Below are positions 1 through 5,430 of a stretch of DNA of 9,934 nucleotides, piece by piece. Positions within the stretch are counted from its first letter, which is position 1. The number at the start of each line of letters is the position of its first letter. Made by a program: the position numbers and the translations under genes. Origin of the DNA: Candidatus Tectimicrobiota bacterium (GTDB lineage: Bacteria > JACPSX01); NCBI GenBank assembly GCA_016193065.1, contig JACPSX010000281.1, positions 1-9,934 of the forward strand, in the 5' to 3' direction. Below the pieces are notes generated by a model that was given only the letters and a program-made list of their open reading frames with translations, did no database searches and was not told the origin of the DNA.

Positions 1-1
1 A

Positions 2-139
2 TTGCAACGTCTGATCCGTGACATTCGAATTATTGAAGTGGCAATGGGCGATGGTGTCAAACAGGTATATGAAAATGAACGGTCGCTTATTCACAAACTG
101 CGCCGTATCAAACGGGAAATTAATATAGATGGTTTTTAG
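2..139 (+). CDS. NeuB-like sialic/nonulosonic acid synthase, C-terminal fragment (partial)
   Basis: The window opens inside a plus-strand frame that runs 45 codons to TAG at 137-139. The visible end starts LQRLIRDIRIIEVAMGDGVK and then continues with a YENE segment and a basic tail. The pattern (I/V)RxIRxxExAxGDGxKxxxxxE is what I recognise from the end of the catalytic barrel of NeuB-family N-acetylneuraminate or nonulosonate synthases, which condense phosphoenolpyruvate with an N-acyl hexosamine for surface glycans. The gene stops about 20 residues later, so there is no room for the C-terminal SAF/antifreeze-like domain of classical NeuB. Either it is a short SAF-less variant or the end is altered. 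Base composition is visibly AT-richer than the metF/suf side, as is common for polysaccharide loci. The family call rests on a short stretch and the start lies outside the window. Confidence 0.6.
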   Translation: MQRLIRDIRIIEVAMGDGVKQVYENERSLIHKLRRIKREINIDGF

Positions 140-301
140 AAGAGACTTACCATCAGATTTTTATTTCCCTTCCGGTGCGACCGCTCCACTGGTGGCAGAG
201 CTGGAGGAGAGAATATACGGATCCGAGTACTTTGAAGAGTTGTATCCATTTTTGGCTACTATTAAGACCTGCTTTCACAAGGGCGGGGATGGGTCTCCTA
301 A
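129..301 (+). pseudogene. 5' part of a small ORF overlapping the NeuB-like gene, cut by the IS1380 element
   Basis: An ATG at 129 overlaps the last 11 bases of the NeuB-like gene, as in tightly packed operons. The frame encodes about 57 residues (beginning MVFRRDLPSDFYF) before it runs into the insertion-sequence end at 302. The track of amino acids beyond that point is read from the element and should be ignored. If the outer element and one copy of its 4-bp duplication are removed, the same frame resumes at about 3827 and reads SGFGLASANGMKWGRDPAP to TAA at 3884-3886, giving a reconstituted protein of about 76 residues. I recognise no family. There is only a weak purine-rich ribosome site (GGGAAA about 10 bases upstream). 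It may be a real small gene broken by the insertion or a chance open frame. Confidence 0.3.
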
Positions 302-320
302 CCCGGATTATTCACGAACG
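302..320 (+). repeat. IS1380 left terminal inverted repeat
   Basis: The sequence CCCGGATTATTCACGAACG pairs with the reverse complement of 3806-3824 with three mismatches. It lies 86 bases before the transposase start, so the element's own promoter should sit between them. I could not assign a convincing -35/-10 pair there. Confidence 0.75.
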
Positions 321-405
321 ATGAAACAAAACAGCCACCGAGTCCCTCAAACGTGCTATAGAAGCGGTGTTGAAACATTTCTATGCACACTCGCGAGGAG
401 GCTCG

Positions 406-1779
406 ATGGCTACAGACTGTATACCCCAACTGACCTTCCGATTCCAGGAAAATTCCAAGCCCGTGGTGGCCACCTTCGACATGGCTCACGCCAGTTCGGA
501 TGGAGGGGCCGTCTTGCTCAAAAGCTTGGACGCCCGGCTGAAGCTGACCGAGCAGATGGCCTCGTGCCTGACCGACCAGCGACAGCCCGGCAAAGTTCAG
601 CATGAGCTCTTGGAACTCGTTCGGCAACGCGTCTTTGGACTCGCCTGTGGGTATCCCGACGGCAACGACGCCGCCCGCCTGGCCGACGATCCGATCCACA
701 AGCTCTTGGTGGGGCGCGATCCTCTGAGCGGTCCCGCGCTGGCCTCCCAACCCACGCTGTCGCGCTTCGAGAACCAGATGGGCCGCAAGGATCTCTACCG
801 GTTGAGCCTGGCTCTGGCGGATCGGGTGATCGTGCACCATCGGCGGCGCCTGAAGGGCAAAGCCCGGCGGATCACCATCGACCTGGATCCGACCGACGAC
901 CCCACTCATGGCCAGCAGGAGTTCACCTTCTTCAACGGCCACTACGACACCTGGTGTTATCTGCCCGTGGTGGCCACGGTGAGCTTCGACAAAGAGCCCG
1001 AGCAGTATCTGGTGGGCGTGGTCCTGCGGCCCGGCAATGCCTCGGCCAAGCAGGGAGCCATCGGGATCTTGCGGCGGCTGCTCTCCAAGCTGCGGACGGC
1101 TTTCCCCCGGGCCCGACTGCGGGTGCGCCTGGACGGAGGGTTTCAGGACAATGGGATCATGGATTTTCTGGAGGCCGAAGGGGTCGAGTACTTGATGGCG
1201 CTGGCCAGCAATGCGCGCCTGGAGAAGCGCGCCCGGCGGCTTTTGGGCACGGCCCGTCGGCTCTCGCGGGAGACAGGCCAAAGCGCCCAGCTCTACGGCG
1301 AGACCCGCTACGCGGCCCAGAAGTGGTCCCACAAACGGCGAGTCATCCTGAAGGCCGAGGTGGTCCGGCATCCGGGCCGCGACCCCCGGGACAATCCCCG
1401 CTTCGTGGTCACCAACCTGCCCTACAAACCCGAGACGGTATATGGGATCTACCGCCAGCGGGGGGATGCGGAGAACCGGTACAAAGAGCTGCATGCCGGG
1501 CTGGAGCTGGACCGCACGAGTTGTCATCGCTTCCTGGCCAATCAGTTCCGGGTTCTGCTCACGGCAATGGCCTATGTTCTCCTGCAGGAGCTGCGGCGGC
1601 AGGCCCGGGGGACGGACTGCGCCGACGCTCAGGTCAGTACCCTGCGCGAGCGCCTGTTCAAGCTCGCCGTCTGGGTCGAGCGCTCGGTGCGGCGCATCGT
1701 CCTGCATCTGCCGGTCTCCTTTCCCTGGCTGCGCAGCTGGCGGCAGATTGCCTGTGCCGTGGGAGCTTCTCCCGGATAA
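406..1779 (+). CDS. IS1380-family transposase
   Basis: This is a 457-residue DDE transposase that cuts and joins the ends of the IS1380 element. The start is the ATG at 406, preceded at five bases by a strong GAGGAGG site (395-401). An upstream in-frame GTG at 367 has no such site and would only add 13 residues. The first catalytic Asp lies in the motif ITIDLDPTDD (residues 156-165, Asp159 or Asp161). The second is Asp243 in VRLDGGFQDN. The catalytic Glu is Glu356 in RGDAENRYKELHAG, a very typical IS1380 signature. The C-terminal region has the usual hydrophobic, Arg-rich helices (LLTAMAYVLLQELRR). No stop or frameshift interrupts it, and the length matches the family, so it looks functional. 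Codon use is strongly GC-rich, unlike the AT-rich flank to its left, as expected for a mobile gene. Confidence 0.93.
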   Translation: MATDCIPQLTFRFQENSKPVVATFDMAHASSDGGAVLLKSLDARLKLTEQMASCLTDQRQPGKVQHELLELVRQRVFGLACGYPDGNDAARLADDPIHKLLVGRDPLSGPALASQPTLSRFENQMGRKDLYRLSLALADRVIVHHRRRLKGKARRITIDLDPTDDPTHGQQEFTFFNGHYDTWCYLPVVATVSFDKEPEQYLVGVVLRPGNASAKQGAIGILRRLLSKLRTAFPRARLRVRLDGGFQDNGIMDFLEAEGVEYLMALASNARLEKRARRLLGTARRLSRETGQSAQLYGETRYAAQKWSHKRRVILKAEVVRHPGRDPRDNPRFVVTNLPYKPETVYGIYRQRGDAENRYKELHAGLELDRTSCHRFLANQFRVLLTAMAYVLLQELRRQARGTDCADAQVSTLRERLFKLAVWVERSVRRIVLHLPVSFPWLRSWRQIACAVGASPG

Positions 1780-1823
1780 GCCCGCAGCCCCTCCCAGTGT
1801 TCCGAGAAAAAAGCAGGGCAGCA

Positions 1824-1858
1824 GTGTCTCTGCCGTCGGCGTCGTTGTGTCTCTGCCG
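1824..1858 (+). repeat. 12-bp direct repeat in the IS1380 3' non-coding region
   Basis: The 12-mer GTGTCTCTGCCG occurs at 1824-1835 and again at 1847-1858, so the copies are offset by 23 bases. It lies between the transposase stop and the ISKra4 insertion point. It could be a subterminal protein-binding site or simply local duplication. No gene is supported in 1780-1949. Confidence 0.4.
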
Positions 1859-1940
1859 AGAATGTCCCCTTAGCAACGAGGCACAACAGGTCGACTCTGA
1901 GCCTCGAAGAGAGGGAGCACCCGGCTTTGTGGTGTTATTA

Positions 1941-1949
1941 CAGCCATCT
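1941..1949 (+). repeat. Left copy of the 9-bp target site duplication of the ISKra4 element
   Basis: CAGCCATCT at 1941-1949 directly precedes the element tip and is repeated exactly at 3781-3789 directly after the other tip. A 9-bp duplication is among the lengths known for ISKra4-family elements. The perfect match points to a fairly recent insertion. Confidence 0.92.
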
Positions 1950-1970
1950 GGGTGTGCGACAAATTTGTGG
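1950..1970 (+). repeat. ISKra4 left terminal inverted repeat (21 bp)
   Basis: It begins GGGTGTGCGACAAATTTGTG plus one more G and is identical to the reverse complement of 3760-3780. The GGG tip is typical of ISKra4 elements. The internal ACAAATTTGT is self-complementary. Confidence 0.9.
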
Positions 1971-1980
1971 ATCCCAGGGG

Positions 1981-3282
1981 CTAGCCGATGGAGCGGGCCT
2001 CCCAGAACTCCTCCCAGCGGTTGCTGAGTTGGCAGCAACGCAGAGCGAGGATGGCGTTGGCACCCCGGACAGTCCACCGCATGCCTGATTGCTTGAGCCG
2101 GTGCCCGACAATGGTCTTGCACCCCGCCTCGACAACGCCCGATCCGACGAACAAGCCCTGGCTCCGGAAGCGGGCATAGCGCATCCGTTCCGCGTTGGTC
2201 TGGAAGTAATCGATCGCCTTGCGGACCTCCTCCTTGGCCTTCTCCTCTCGAGGTCGTAGACGGCGCATGGAGGCGACCACGGCCTCGACCTCCCCGGCGT
2301 CCAGTTGCTTGCAGCGGGCCGCCGCCCATTCCTTGGACTCGGCGCTGGCCGCTCCGTAGACGATCTTGCTCAGCGTGGCCAAGTGCTCCCGGGCGTGGTA
2401 GAGGTCGACGATCTGGATCGCCCCGTGGAAGTGCTCGTCGGCGATCGCCCAGATCCACGGCGCCCCATCTCCCAGCACGATCACCTTCTCAGCCCGCGTG
2501 AGGCCCCGCCGCACCGCCTCGGCGTAGAGGCGGCAGCCGAACAACTCGGCCGTCTCGATGGCCCCGACGTAGGTGGTAGACCCCTCGTCGCGCACCGGAT
2601 GCCCCTTCTCGTCGAGCCTCGTCTGGGTGAAGACGCATCCGAGTTTGGCCTCGCGGGTCTTGGCCTTGCCGCTTTCGTCCTTGCCCGGGCGCCCTTCGGT
2701 CTCCTGCGGGACCATCGGCACCCCCGTCCCGTCGAGGGCAATGTACAGCTTCGCTACCGACCTGAGCGGCACCACCTTGCCCGACAGAGCCAGGGCCTGC
2801 TCCCCTTGGGAGATCCTCTCCACCTGTGCGCCGAGGGCTTCCGAGAGTCGCTCTACGGCCTTGGTTTGGACCACGATGCCCGCCAACTCCTCCAGGTCTT
2901 CCCGTCCTTCCTCGAAGGGTTCCTTGGCGCCGACGCGGCCCATCATGCGACGCACGCCGGGACTGAAGGACGTTCCCACAATGTCCAGATCTTGATCCTT
3001 GGGAATGATCCCCGCTTGGCACCCCTCACAGCGGTAGTAGGCCCGTTGGACTTCCACAGCAGACAACACCGTCGTGAGCCGCTTGCTACGGTAGTCGACA
3101 AACTGGGCTTGGTGACCTTGGCCACAGTCGATTCGTGCACCGCGATGGCCTCCAGCGTCGGAGTTGATCAGTTTCTCCAACAAGATGCCACCCATCTGGT
3201 GCATGGACGAGCGAATCGCCCGCTCGAGGGCTTCTAAATCCAACTGCCCCAAGGCCTCCCGATCCCTCAGGGCCCGGGTCAC
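1981..3282 (-). CDS. ISKra4-family transposase (downstream ORF, probably expressed as a frameshift fusion)
   Basis: The ORF has 433 codons from a GTG at 3282. It is a DDE transposase. Asp184 lies in YIALDGTGVPM, Asp272 in VLGDGAPWIWAIADEHF, and the catalytic Glu is Glu385 in GSGVVEAGCKTIVGHRLKQS, followed by the hallmark GMRWTVRGANAILALRC. Cys53, Cys85 and Cys88 form a zinc-finger-like set in the N-terminal third. The GTG overlaps the TGA of the preceding ORF as GTGA, but the nearest Shine-Dalgarno-like GGAGG is about 26 bases upstream, too far to use. The frame stays open upstream of the GTG and encodes a sensible NLAASFGEEIRQEIDALV segment back to an A8 run. The protein is therefore probably made by a -1 frameshift from the upstream ORF, giving a fusion of about 569 residues. 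Translational coupling is the alternative. Confidence 0.92.
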   Translation of the reverse strand: MTRALRDREALGQLDLEALERAIRSSMHQMGGILLEKLINSDAGGHRGARIDCGQGHQAQFVDYRSKRLTTVLSAVEVQRAYYRCEGCQAGIIPKDQDLDIVGTSFSPGVRRMMGRVGAKEPFEEGREDLEELAGIVVQTKAVERLSEALGAQVERISQGEQALALSGKVVPLRSVAKLYIALDGTGVPMVPQETEGRPGKDESGKAKTREAKLGCVFTQTRLDEKGHPVRDEGSTTYVGAIETAELFGCRLYAEAVRRGLTRAEKVIVLGDGAPWIWAIADEHFHGAIQIVDLYHAREHLATLSKIVYGAASAESKEWAAARCKQLDAGEVEAVVASMRRLRPREEKAKEEVRKAIDYFQTNAERMRYARFRSQGLFVGSGVVEAGCKTIVGHRLKQSGMRWTVRGANAILALRCCQLSNRWEEFWEARSIG

Positions 3283-3689
3283 GAGAGCGTCGATTTCTTG
3301 CCTGATTTCCTCCCCGAAGGAGGCCGCGAGGTTTTTTTTACCTCCGGGCCTGCCGCTGGCACGGACCGCAGTTCACAAATCTCTTCATTGATCTCGATGA
3401 GTCGGTGGCTTAACTCTTGGAATCGGTGAAAAGTCTCTACCTCCCGTCTCAGCTTGGTCAGGGCAGGGCCGGAGCGAAACTGGCGGGTCTGGGTCTTCCC
3501 CTGCACCTTGCGGGTAAAGGTGAAATAGGGCCCATGTCCCGGGTGGCCCGGTTCCTTGCAACAACAGGTAGACTTCCCACACGTCAGATACTGTTCCACG
3601 ATGCTCCCTCGTCGCATATCCCCCAAGGCTTCAATCTCCCTTAAGGTCTGAGCCCGTTGCCGCTCTAAGGTCTCCTGGGTGTGGGCCAT
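3279..3689 (-). CDS. DUF6788-type accessory ORF of the ISKra4 element
   Basis: This 136-residue protein starts at an ATG at 3689 with a strong GGAGG six bases upstream. The N-terminal third is helical and charged. A cysteine/histidine cluster follows (Cys37, Cys42-44, His49 and His52 in CGKSTCCCKEPGHPGHGPY), with aromatic and basic residues after it, like a small zinc- or nucleic-acid-binding module. This arrangement is what I know as DUF6788, often found directly before ISKra4-type transposases. The last 17 residues (after Lys119) are a low-complexity basic tail that looks like read-through of the wrong frame. The biologically relevant end is probably the A8 run, where ribosomes can slip into the transposase frame. 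Its exact role in transposition is not known to me. Confidence 0.8.
   Translation of the reverse strand: MAHTQETLERQRAQTLREIEALGDMRRGSIVEQYLTCGKSTCCCKEPGHPGHGPYFTFTRKVQGKTQTRQFRSGPALTKLRREVETFHRFQELSHRLIEINEEICELRSVPAAGPEVKKTSRPPSGRKSGKKSTLS
3309..3345 (-). promoter_or_regulatory. Putative programmed -1 frameshift site (A8 run plus hairpin)
   Basis: On the minus strand eight A residues (3339-3332) give the heptamer A_AAA_AAA in the reading phase of the upstream ORF (codons GTA AAA AAA ACC). Slipping back one base makes the next codon AAC (3333-3331) and enters the transposase frame with no stop. Nine bases further on, CCTCC (3323-3319) pairs perfectly with GGAGG (3313-3309) around the loop TTCGG, a UUCG-like stable hairpin at the usual stimulatory distance. 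A GGAGGT lies directly before the run. Transcriptional slippage on A8 would give the same fusion. Confidence 0.7.
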
Positions 3690-3726
3690 AGAATCCTCCT
3701 TTATCTTAAAGTCTTAATACTCTAGG

Positions 3727-3755
3727 ATTCTACGGCAACCCAACTCTTTTGTCAA
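3727..3755 (-). promoter_or_regulatory. Promoter of the ISKra4 genes
   Basis: On the minus strand a perfect -35 TTGACA (3755-3750) is followed after exactly 17 bases by TAGAAT (3732-3727), five of six matches to the -10 consensus. It lies just inside the right inverted repeat and about 40 bases before the first ORF, the normal place for an IS promoter. Confidence 0.7.
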
Positions 3756-3759
3756 CTAC

Positions 3760-3780
3760 CCACAAATTTGTCGCACACCC
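3760..3780 (-). repeat. ISKra4 right terminal inverted repeat (21 bp)
   Basis: Its reverse complement is identical over all 21 positions to 1950-1970. Confidence 0.9.
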
Positions 3781-3789
3781 CAGCCATCT
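3781..3789 (+). repeat. Right copy of the 9-bp target site duplication of the ISKra4 element
   Basis: CAGCCATCT, an exact copy of 1941-1949. Bases 3790-3805 after it are again IS1380 sequence. Confidence 0.92.
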
Positions 3790-3805
3790 GACTCCCTTGC
3801 ATGGG

Positions 3806-3824
3806 CGTTCATGAATAATGCAGG
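3806..3824 (-). repeat. IS1380 right terminal inverted repeat, separated from its transposase by the inner element
   Basis: The reverse complement CCTGCATTATTCATGAACG matches the left end (302-320) at 16 of 19 positions. It lies 35 bp beyond the inner insertion, which explains why it is more than 2 kb from the transposase stop. Confidence 0.75.
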
Positions 3825-4096
3825 CTAGCGGATTTGGACTTGCCTCTGCGAACGGAATGAAATGGGGGAGGGATCCCGCACCATAAGAGAAAGAAATCTA
3901 TCTCGGTATTTTTCTCGCTTTAGAGATGCTCCGATATGACGATAAATAACTCTCGGAAATAGAAGGTGATACAAGAAGAATACAACTTGAGTTCCACTAA
4001 AACTGAGCGAGACAAAAGATGAGCCATTCTCAAAGGTAGGCTTTTTCCATTTGAGGAGAGATCAAGGCAGGGTTGTCGTTGAAACACGAGACCGTT
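3825..4096 (+). other. Non-coding stretch between the nested insertion sequences and the first receiver gene
   Basis: Together with the IS ends, 3690-4096 is the longest stretch without a gene. Up to 3824 it holds the ISKra4 promoter, the inverted repeats and the target duplication. From 3825 it holds the possible tail of the interrupted small ORF (to TAA at 3884-3886) and then the leader repeat shared with the second receiver gene (3918-3957). A GAGGAG at 4053-4058 precedes a TTG at 4073, a possible alternative start. No convincing promoter, terminator or RNA gene is visible. Confidence 0.5.
3918..3957 (+). repeat. Leader repeat, copy 1 (upstream of the first receiver gene)
   Basis: 3918-3950 matches 4718-4750 at 25 of 33 positions without a gap, including the blocks CTTTAGAG and TGACGATAA. 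Weaker similarity continues through CTCT-GGAAA. The copies are exactly 800 bp apart. Here an in-frame ATG at 3926 reads MLRYDDK and stops at TAA (3947-3949). Several of the differences between copies are silent in that frame, so it may once have been coding. Confidence 0.55.
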
Positions 4097-4555
4097 ATGA
4101 GGAAGGACAGTCTGAATCGCCTGGTGGCTGGCAAAATCCAGCCCTCCAGAAAACGCATCGTTGAGTGGCCCGAAGGGATTCGCTTTCTCATTTCCCACGA
4201 GAACAAGACTGTGCGGAAGTTCATTAAGGGCTGTCTTAAAGGTATGGGGTGTCCTACCCTCCTTGAATTGGTTCCTACCGGAGGAAATATCTTGATTACA
4301 GTGGTTCAAGAGCAGCCTCACGTGTTGATCTGCAGCGGCGAGACTCCAGAGATGAAGGACTGGAGCCTGGTGAGATCGATCCGCAATCACCCGGAGGTCA
4401 GCAAGACGAAAGTCATCGTTGTCAGCGGGGATTCAGCCAGAGAGTCCATTCTCGGAGCGGTGAAGGCCGGGGTCGATGACTATGTCATTCTTCCGTTTTC
4501 CGCCTCTAACTTTGAGGAACGGGTTTGGGTCTTATTTGCCAGAGGATTGGAGTGA
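4097..4555 (+). CDS. Stand-alone CheY-like pseudo-receiver protein 1
   Basis: This 152-residue single-domain protein has a receiver-like pattern from about residue 28 to 150: strand RFLI, helix VRKFIKGCLKGMG, strand HVLIC, then TPEM, strand VIVVSG, helix SILGAVKAGVDDY and the end LPFS. The residues that make a receiver work are replaced. The acidic pair is His34-Glu35, the phosphoacceptor position is Ser80 (in ICSGETPEM), the switch position is Ser110, and the conserved Lys before PF is Leu132. It should therefore not be phosphorylated by the usual route and is probably a protein-interaction module. There is no output domain, signal peptide or membrane segment. The ATG at 4097 was chosen because it aligns residue for residue with gene 3 (both 152 residues). 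A TTG at 4073 would add 8 residues. The ribosome site is weak. It is roughly 60% identical to gene 3 by eye. Confidence 0.85.
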   Translation: MRKDSLNRLVAGKIQPSRKRIVEWPEGIRFLISHENKTVRKFIKGCLKGMGCPTLLELVPTGGNILITVVQEQPHVLICSGETPEMKDWSLVRSIRNHPEVSKTKVIVVSGDSARESILGAVKAGVDDYVILPFSASNFEERVWVLFARGLE

Positions 4556-4717
4556 CATGGCGGGGGAGTTTTTCGAGCTGGGGCTCAGCGAAACTGGGGT
4601 TCGCCGCTCTCATCGCCAGCCCGTGAAAATGGGCAAACCGGATACCGGAAAGTAACATTTTGTGAACCCCAGGGGGCGGATTGGGTCGGCCGGATAAAGC
4701 CCCCCCATGGTTCCCCC

Positions 4718-4757
4718 CTTTAGAGGCGCTGCGGCGTGACGATAAGTATCTCTGGAA
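4718..4757 (+). repeat. Leader repeat, copy 2 (upstream of the second receiver gene)
   Basis: It is the partner of 3918-3957. In this copy the equivalent frame reads LEALRRDDKYLW and stays open into the second receiver gene, whereas copy 1 ends in TAA after DDK. No similar block was found before the third gene. Confidence 0.55.
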
Positions 4758-4791
4758 AACAAGATGTTATGGAGAAAGCGGTCTGAATTCT

Positions 4792-5262
4792 ATGAAAACT
4801 GATCTGAAGGAGAAAGCGGGAGCGCCGGCTGACTTTATTCCCTCCAAAGCCGTCCGGCCCGTCCCCAAAAATCTTCGCTTTCTTGTGGCTTACGAGAATC
4901 CCAGTGTTTGCCGGACTATCGCCTCCACTCTGAAAGACATGGGGTTTTCATACATCGAGGTGCGGGGCGAAACGGAAAACCTCTACAAGATCCTCAAGGC
5001 GGACGGGATCTCCTGCCTAATCTGCGGGACTAAGGCCATGGAACGAAATCGACAAGAACTCTTCAGGATGATCCGGTCCGACGAAGACTTGAAACATCTC
5101 ATCCTGGTCGTTGTCGACGGAGGCTCGAAAAAAGAAAAAGTTCTGGAGGCCCCTCCAGCCGGCCTTGACGTCTACATCTCGGTTCCGTTTTCTATCCGAC
5201 ACTTCGAAGAGAGGATTCGTAAGATCCTGGTGGAAAAATCCCCGGGAAACCGGGCAGCATAG
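4792..5262 (+). CDS. Stand-alone CheY-like pseudo-receiver protein 2 (divergent)
   Basis: This is a 156-residue receiver-like protein and the most divergent of the three. The motif RFLVAYEN falls at residues 29-36, the same positions as in genes 1 and 3 when the ATG at 4792 is used, which supports this start over an in-frame TTG at 4681 (193 residues). The acidic pair is Tyr34-Glu35 and the phosphoacceptor position is Gly79 (in LICGTKAM). The following TPEM segment is lost, the switch position is Asp109, and the Lys before PF is Val131. Key features kept are the hydrophobic strands (LRFLV, CLICG, LILVVVD), the AGLDVYISVPF end and the final helix HFEERIRKILVEK. It probably has an unphosphorylated fold used for binding. 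The gap of 236 bases before it contains the leader repeat but no other gene. The ribosome site is weak (GGAGAAAG, far from the ATG). Confidence 0.8.
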   Translation: MKTDLKEKAGAPADFIPSKAVRPVPKNLRFLVAYENPSVCRTIASTLKDMGFSYIEVRGETENLYKILKADGISCLICGTKAMERNRQELFRMIRSDEDLKHLILVVVDGGSKKEKVLEAPPAGLDVYISVPFSIRHFEERIRKILVEKSPGNRAA

Positions 5263-5378
5263 TTGAGCCTGCGGTGGAACAGAAGAAAGATCATCCGTGC
5301 ATGGTGCTTGGGAACTGGAATCCTGAATTTGTGCGGGGATGAGAACGTTAGCGGCCGGAGATCTTCATGTAAAGACTC

Positions 5379-5411
5379 GGCGACACGGATGAGGCACCGG
5401 TTTCGGTCGCC
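5379..5411 (+). promoter_or_regulatory. Stem-loop just before the third receiver gene
   Basis: GGCGAC (5379-5384) pairs with GTCGCC (5406-5411). After a bulged A (5385) the stem continues as CGGA (5386-5389) with TTCG-side bases 5402-5405, one pair being G-U, around a 12-base loop. It ends 10 bases before the GAGGG ribosome site at 5422-5426. It could be a leader structure controlling translation, but there is no direct evidence of that. Confidence 0.3.
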
Positions 5412-5430
5412 ACTGTAAAGTGAGGGCTTT

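Larger units (their letters stand above)
1950..3780 (-). mobile_element. ISKra4-family insertion sequence (1831 bp), inserted in the IS1380 element
   Basis: The ends are perfect 21-bp inverted repeats beginning GGGTGTGCGACAAATTTGTG (left 1950-1970; right 3760-3780 in reverse complement), flanked by exact 9-bp duplications. Each repeat contains the 10-bp palindrome ACAAATTTGT. Two minus-strand ORFs fill the element: a DUF6788 ORF and an ISKra4 transposase, read from a good promoter just inside the right end. The transposase stop lies only 11 bases inside the left repeat. Perfect ends, perfect target duplications and intact ORFs suggest a complete and possibly active copy. It sits 35 bp from the right tip of the IS1380 element. 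Confidence 0.93.
302..3824 (+). mobile_element. IS1380-family insertion sequence, itself interrupted by an ISKra4-family element
   Basis: The boundaries are set by imperfect inverted ends. The left end, 302-320, reads CCCGGATTATTCACGAACG. The reverse complement of 3806-3824 reads CCTGCATTATTCATGAACG, which matches at 16 of 19 positions and begins with the CC usual for this family. The flanking tetramers are CTAA (298-301) and CTAG (3825-3828), an imperfect match to the 4-bp target duplication expected. The transposase gene fills 406-1779. Removing the inner element and one copy of its 9-bp duplication leaves 302-1949 plus 3790-3824, about 1683 bp, a normal IS1380 size. Transposase and both ends therefore look complete, and only the 3' non-coding part has been split. 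Confidence 0.82.

Noticed and set aside
298-1707. A long minus-strand open frame (469 codons) opposite the IS1380 transposase
   Set aside because: It is an antisense shadow of a GC-rich gene. It shows no recognisable motif and is rich in Pro/Gln/Gly/His as expected from reverse reading, while the plus strand has the DDE motifs and a strong ribosome site.
954-2027. A 357-codon plus-strand frame overlapping the IS1380 transposase and crossing into the ISKra4 element
   Set aside because: It crosses an insertion boundary, has Arg/Ala/Gly/Pro-biased composition and no motif, and is an out-of-frame reading of the transposase.
2305-3237. A 310-codon plus-strand frame opposite the ISKra4 transposase
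   Set aside because: It is an antisense shadow. The minus strand carries the complete ISKra4 signature and the element's promoter.
4571-4612. Overlapping small hairpins (GAGC/GCTC and GCGAA/TTCGC) after receiver gene 1 as a terminator
   Set aside because: The stems are 4-5 bp, mutually exclusive, and lack a T-run. There is not enough to call a terminator.
4628-4680. GGGCAAACCGG...GGAAAG, faintly like the start of a c-di-GMP (GEMM-I) riboswitch before receiver gene 2
   Set aside because: The GGGACGCAAAGCC core and the second stem are missing. The match is limited to a short common string.
4681-4791. N-terminal extension of receiver gene 2 from the TTG at 4681
   Set aside because: The ATG at 4792 puts the conserved RFL...EN motif at exactly the same residues as in the two paralogues. 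The extension is Pro-rich and overlaps the leader repeat, although it cannot be fully excluded.
5395-5420. GGCACCGGTTTCGGTCGCCACTG-like segment resembling the middle of a cobalamin riboswitch (GCCACTGTAA)
   Set aside because: The other conserved boxes of the B12 riboswitch (GGTGAAAAGGGAA-like before it and AAGCCAGGAGACC-like after it) are absent, and there is no room before the start codon.
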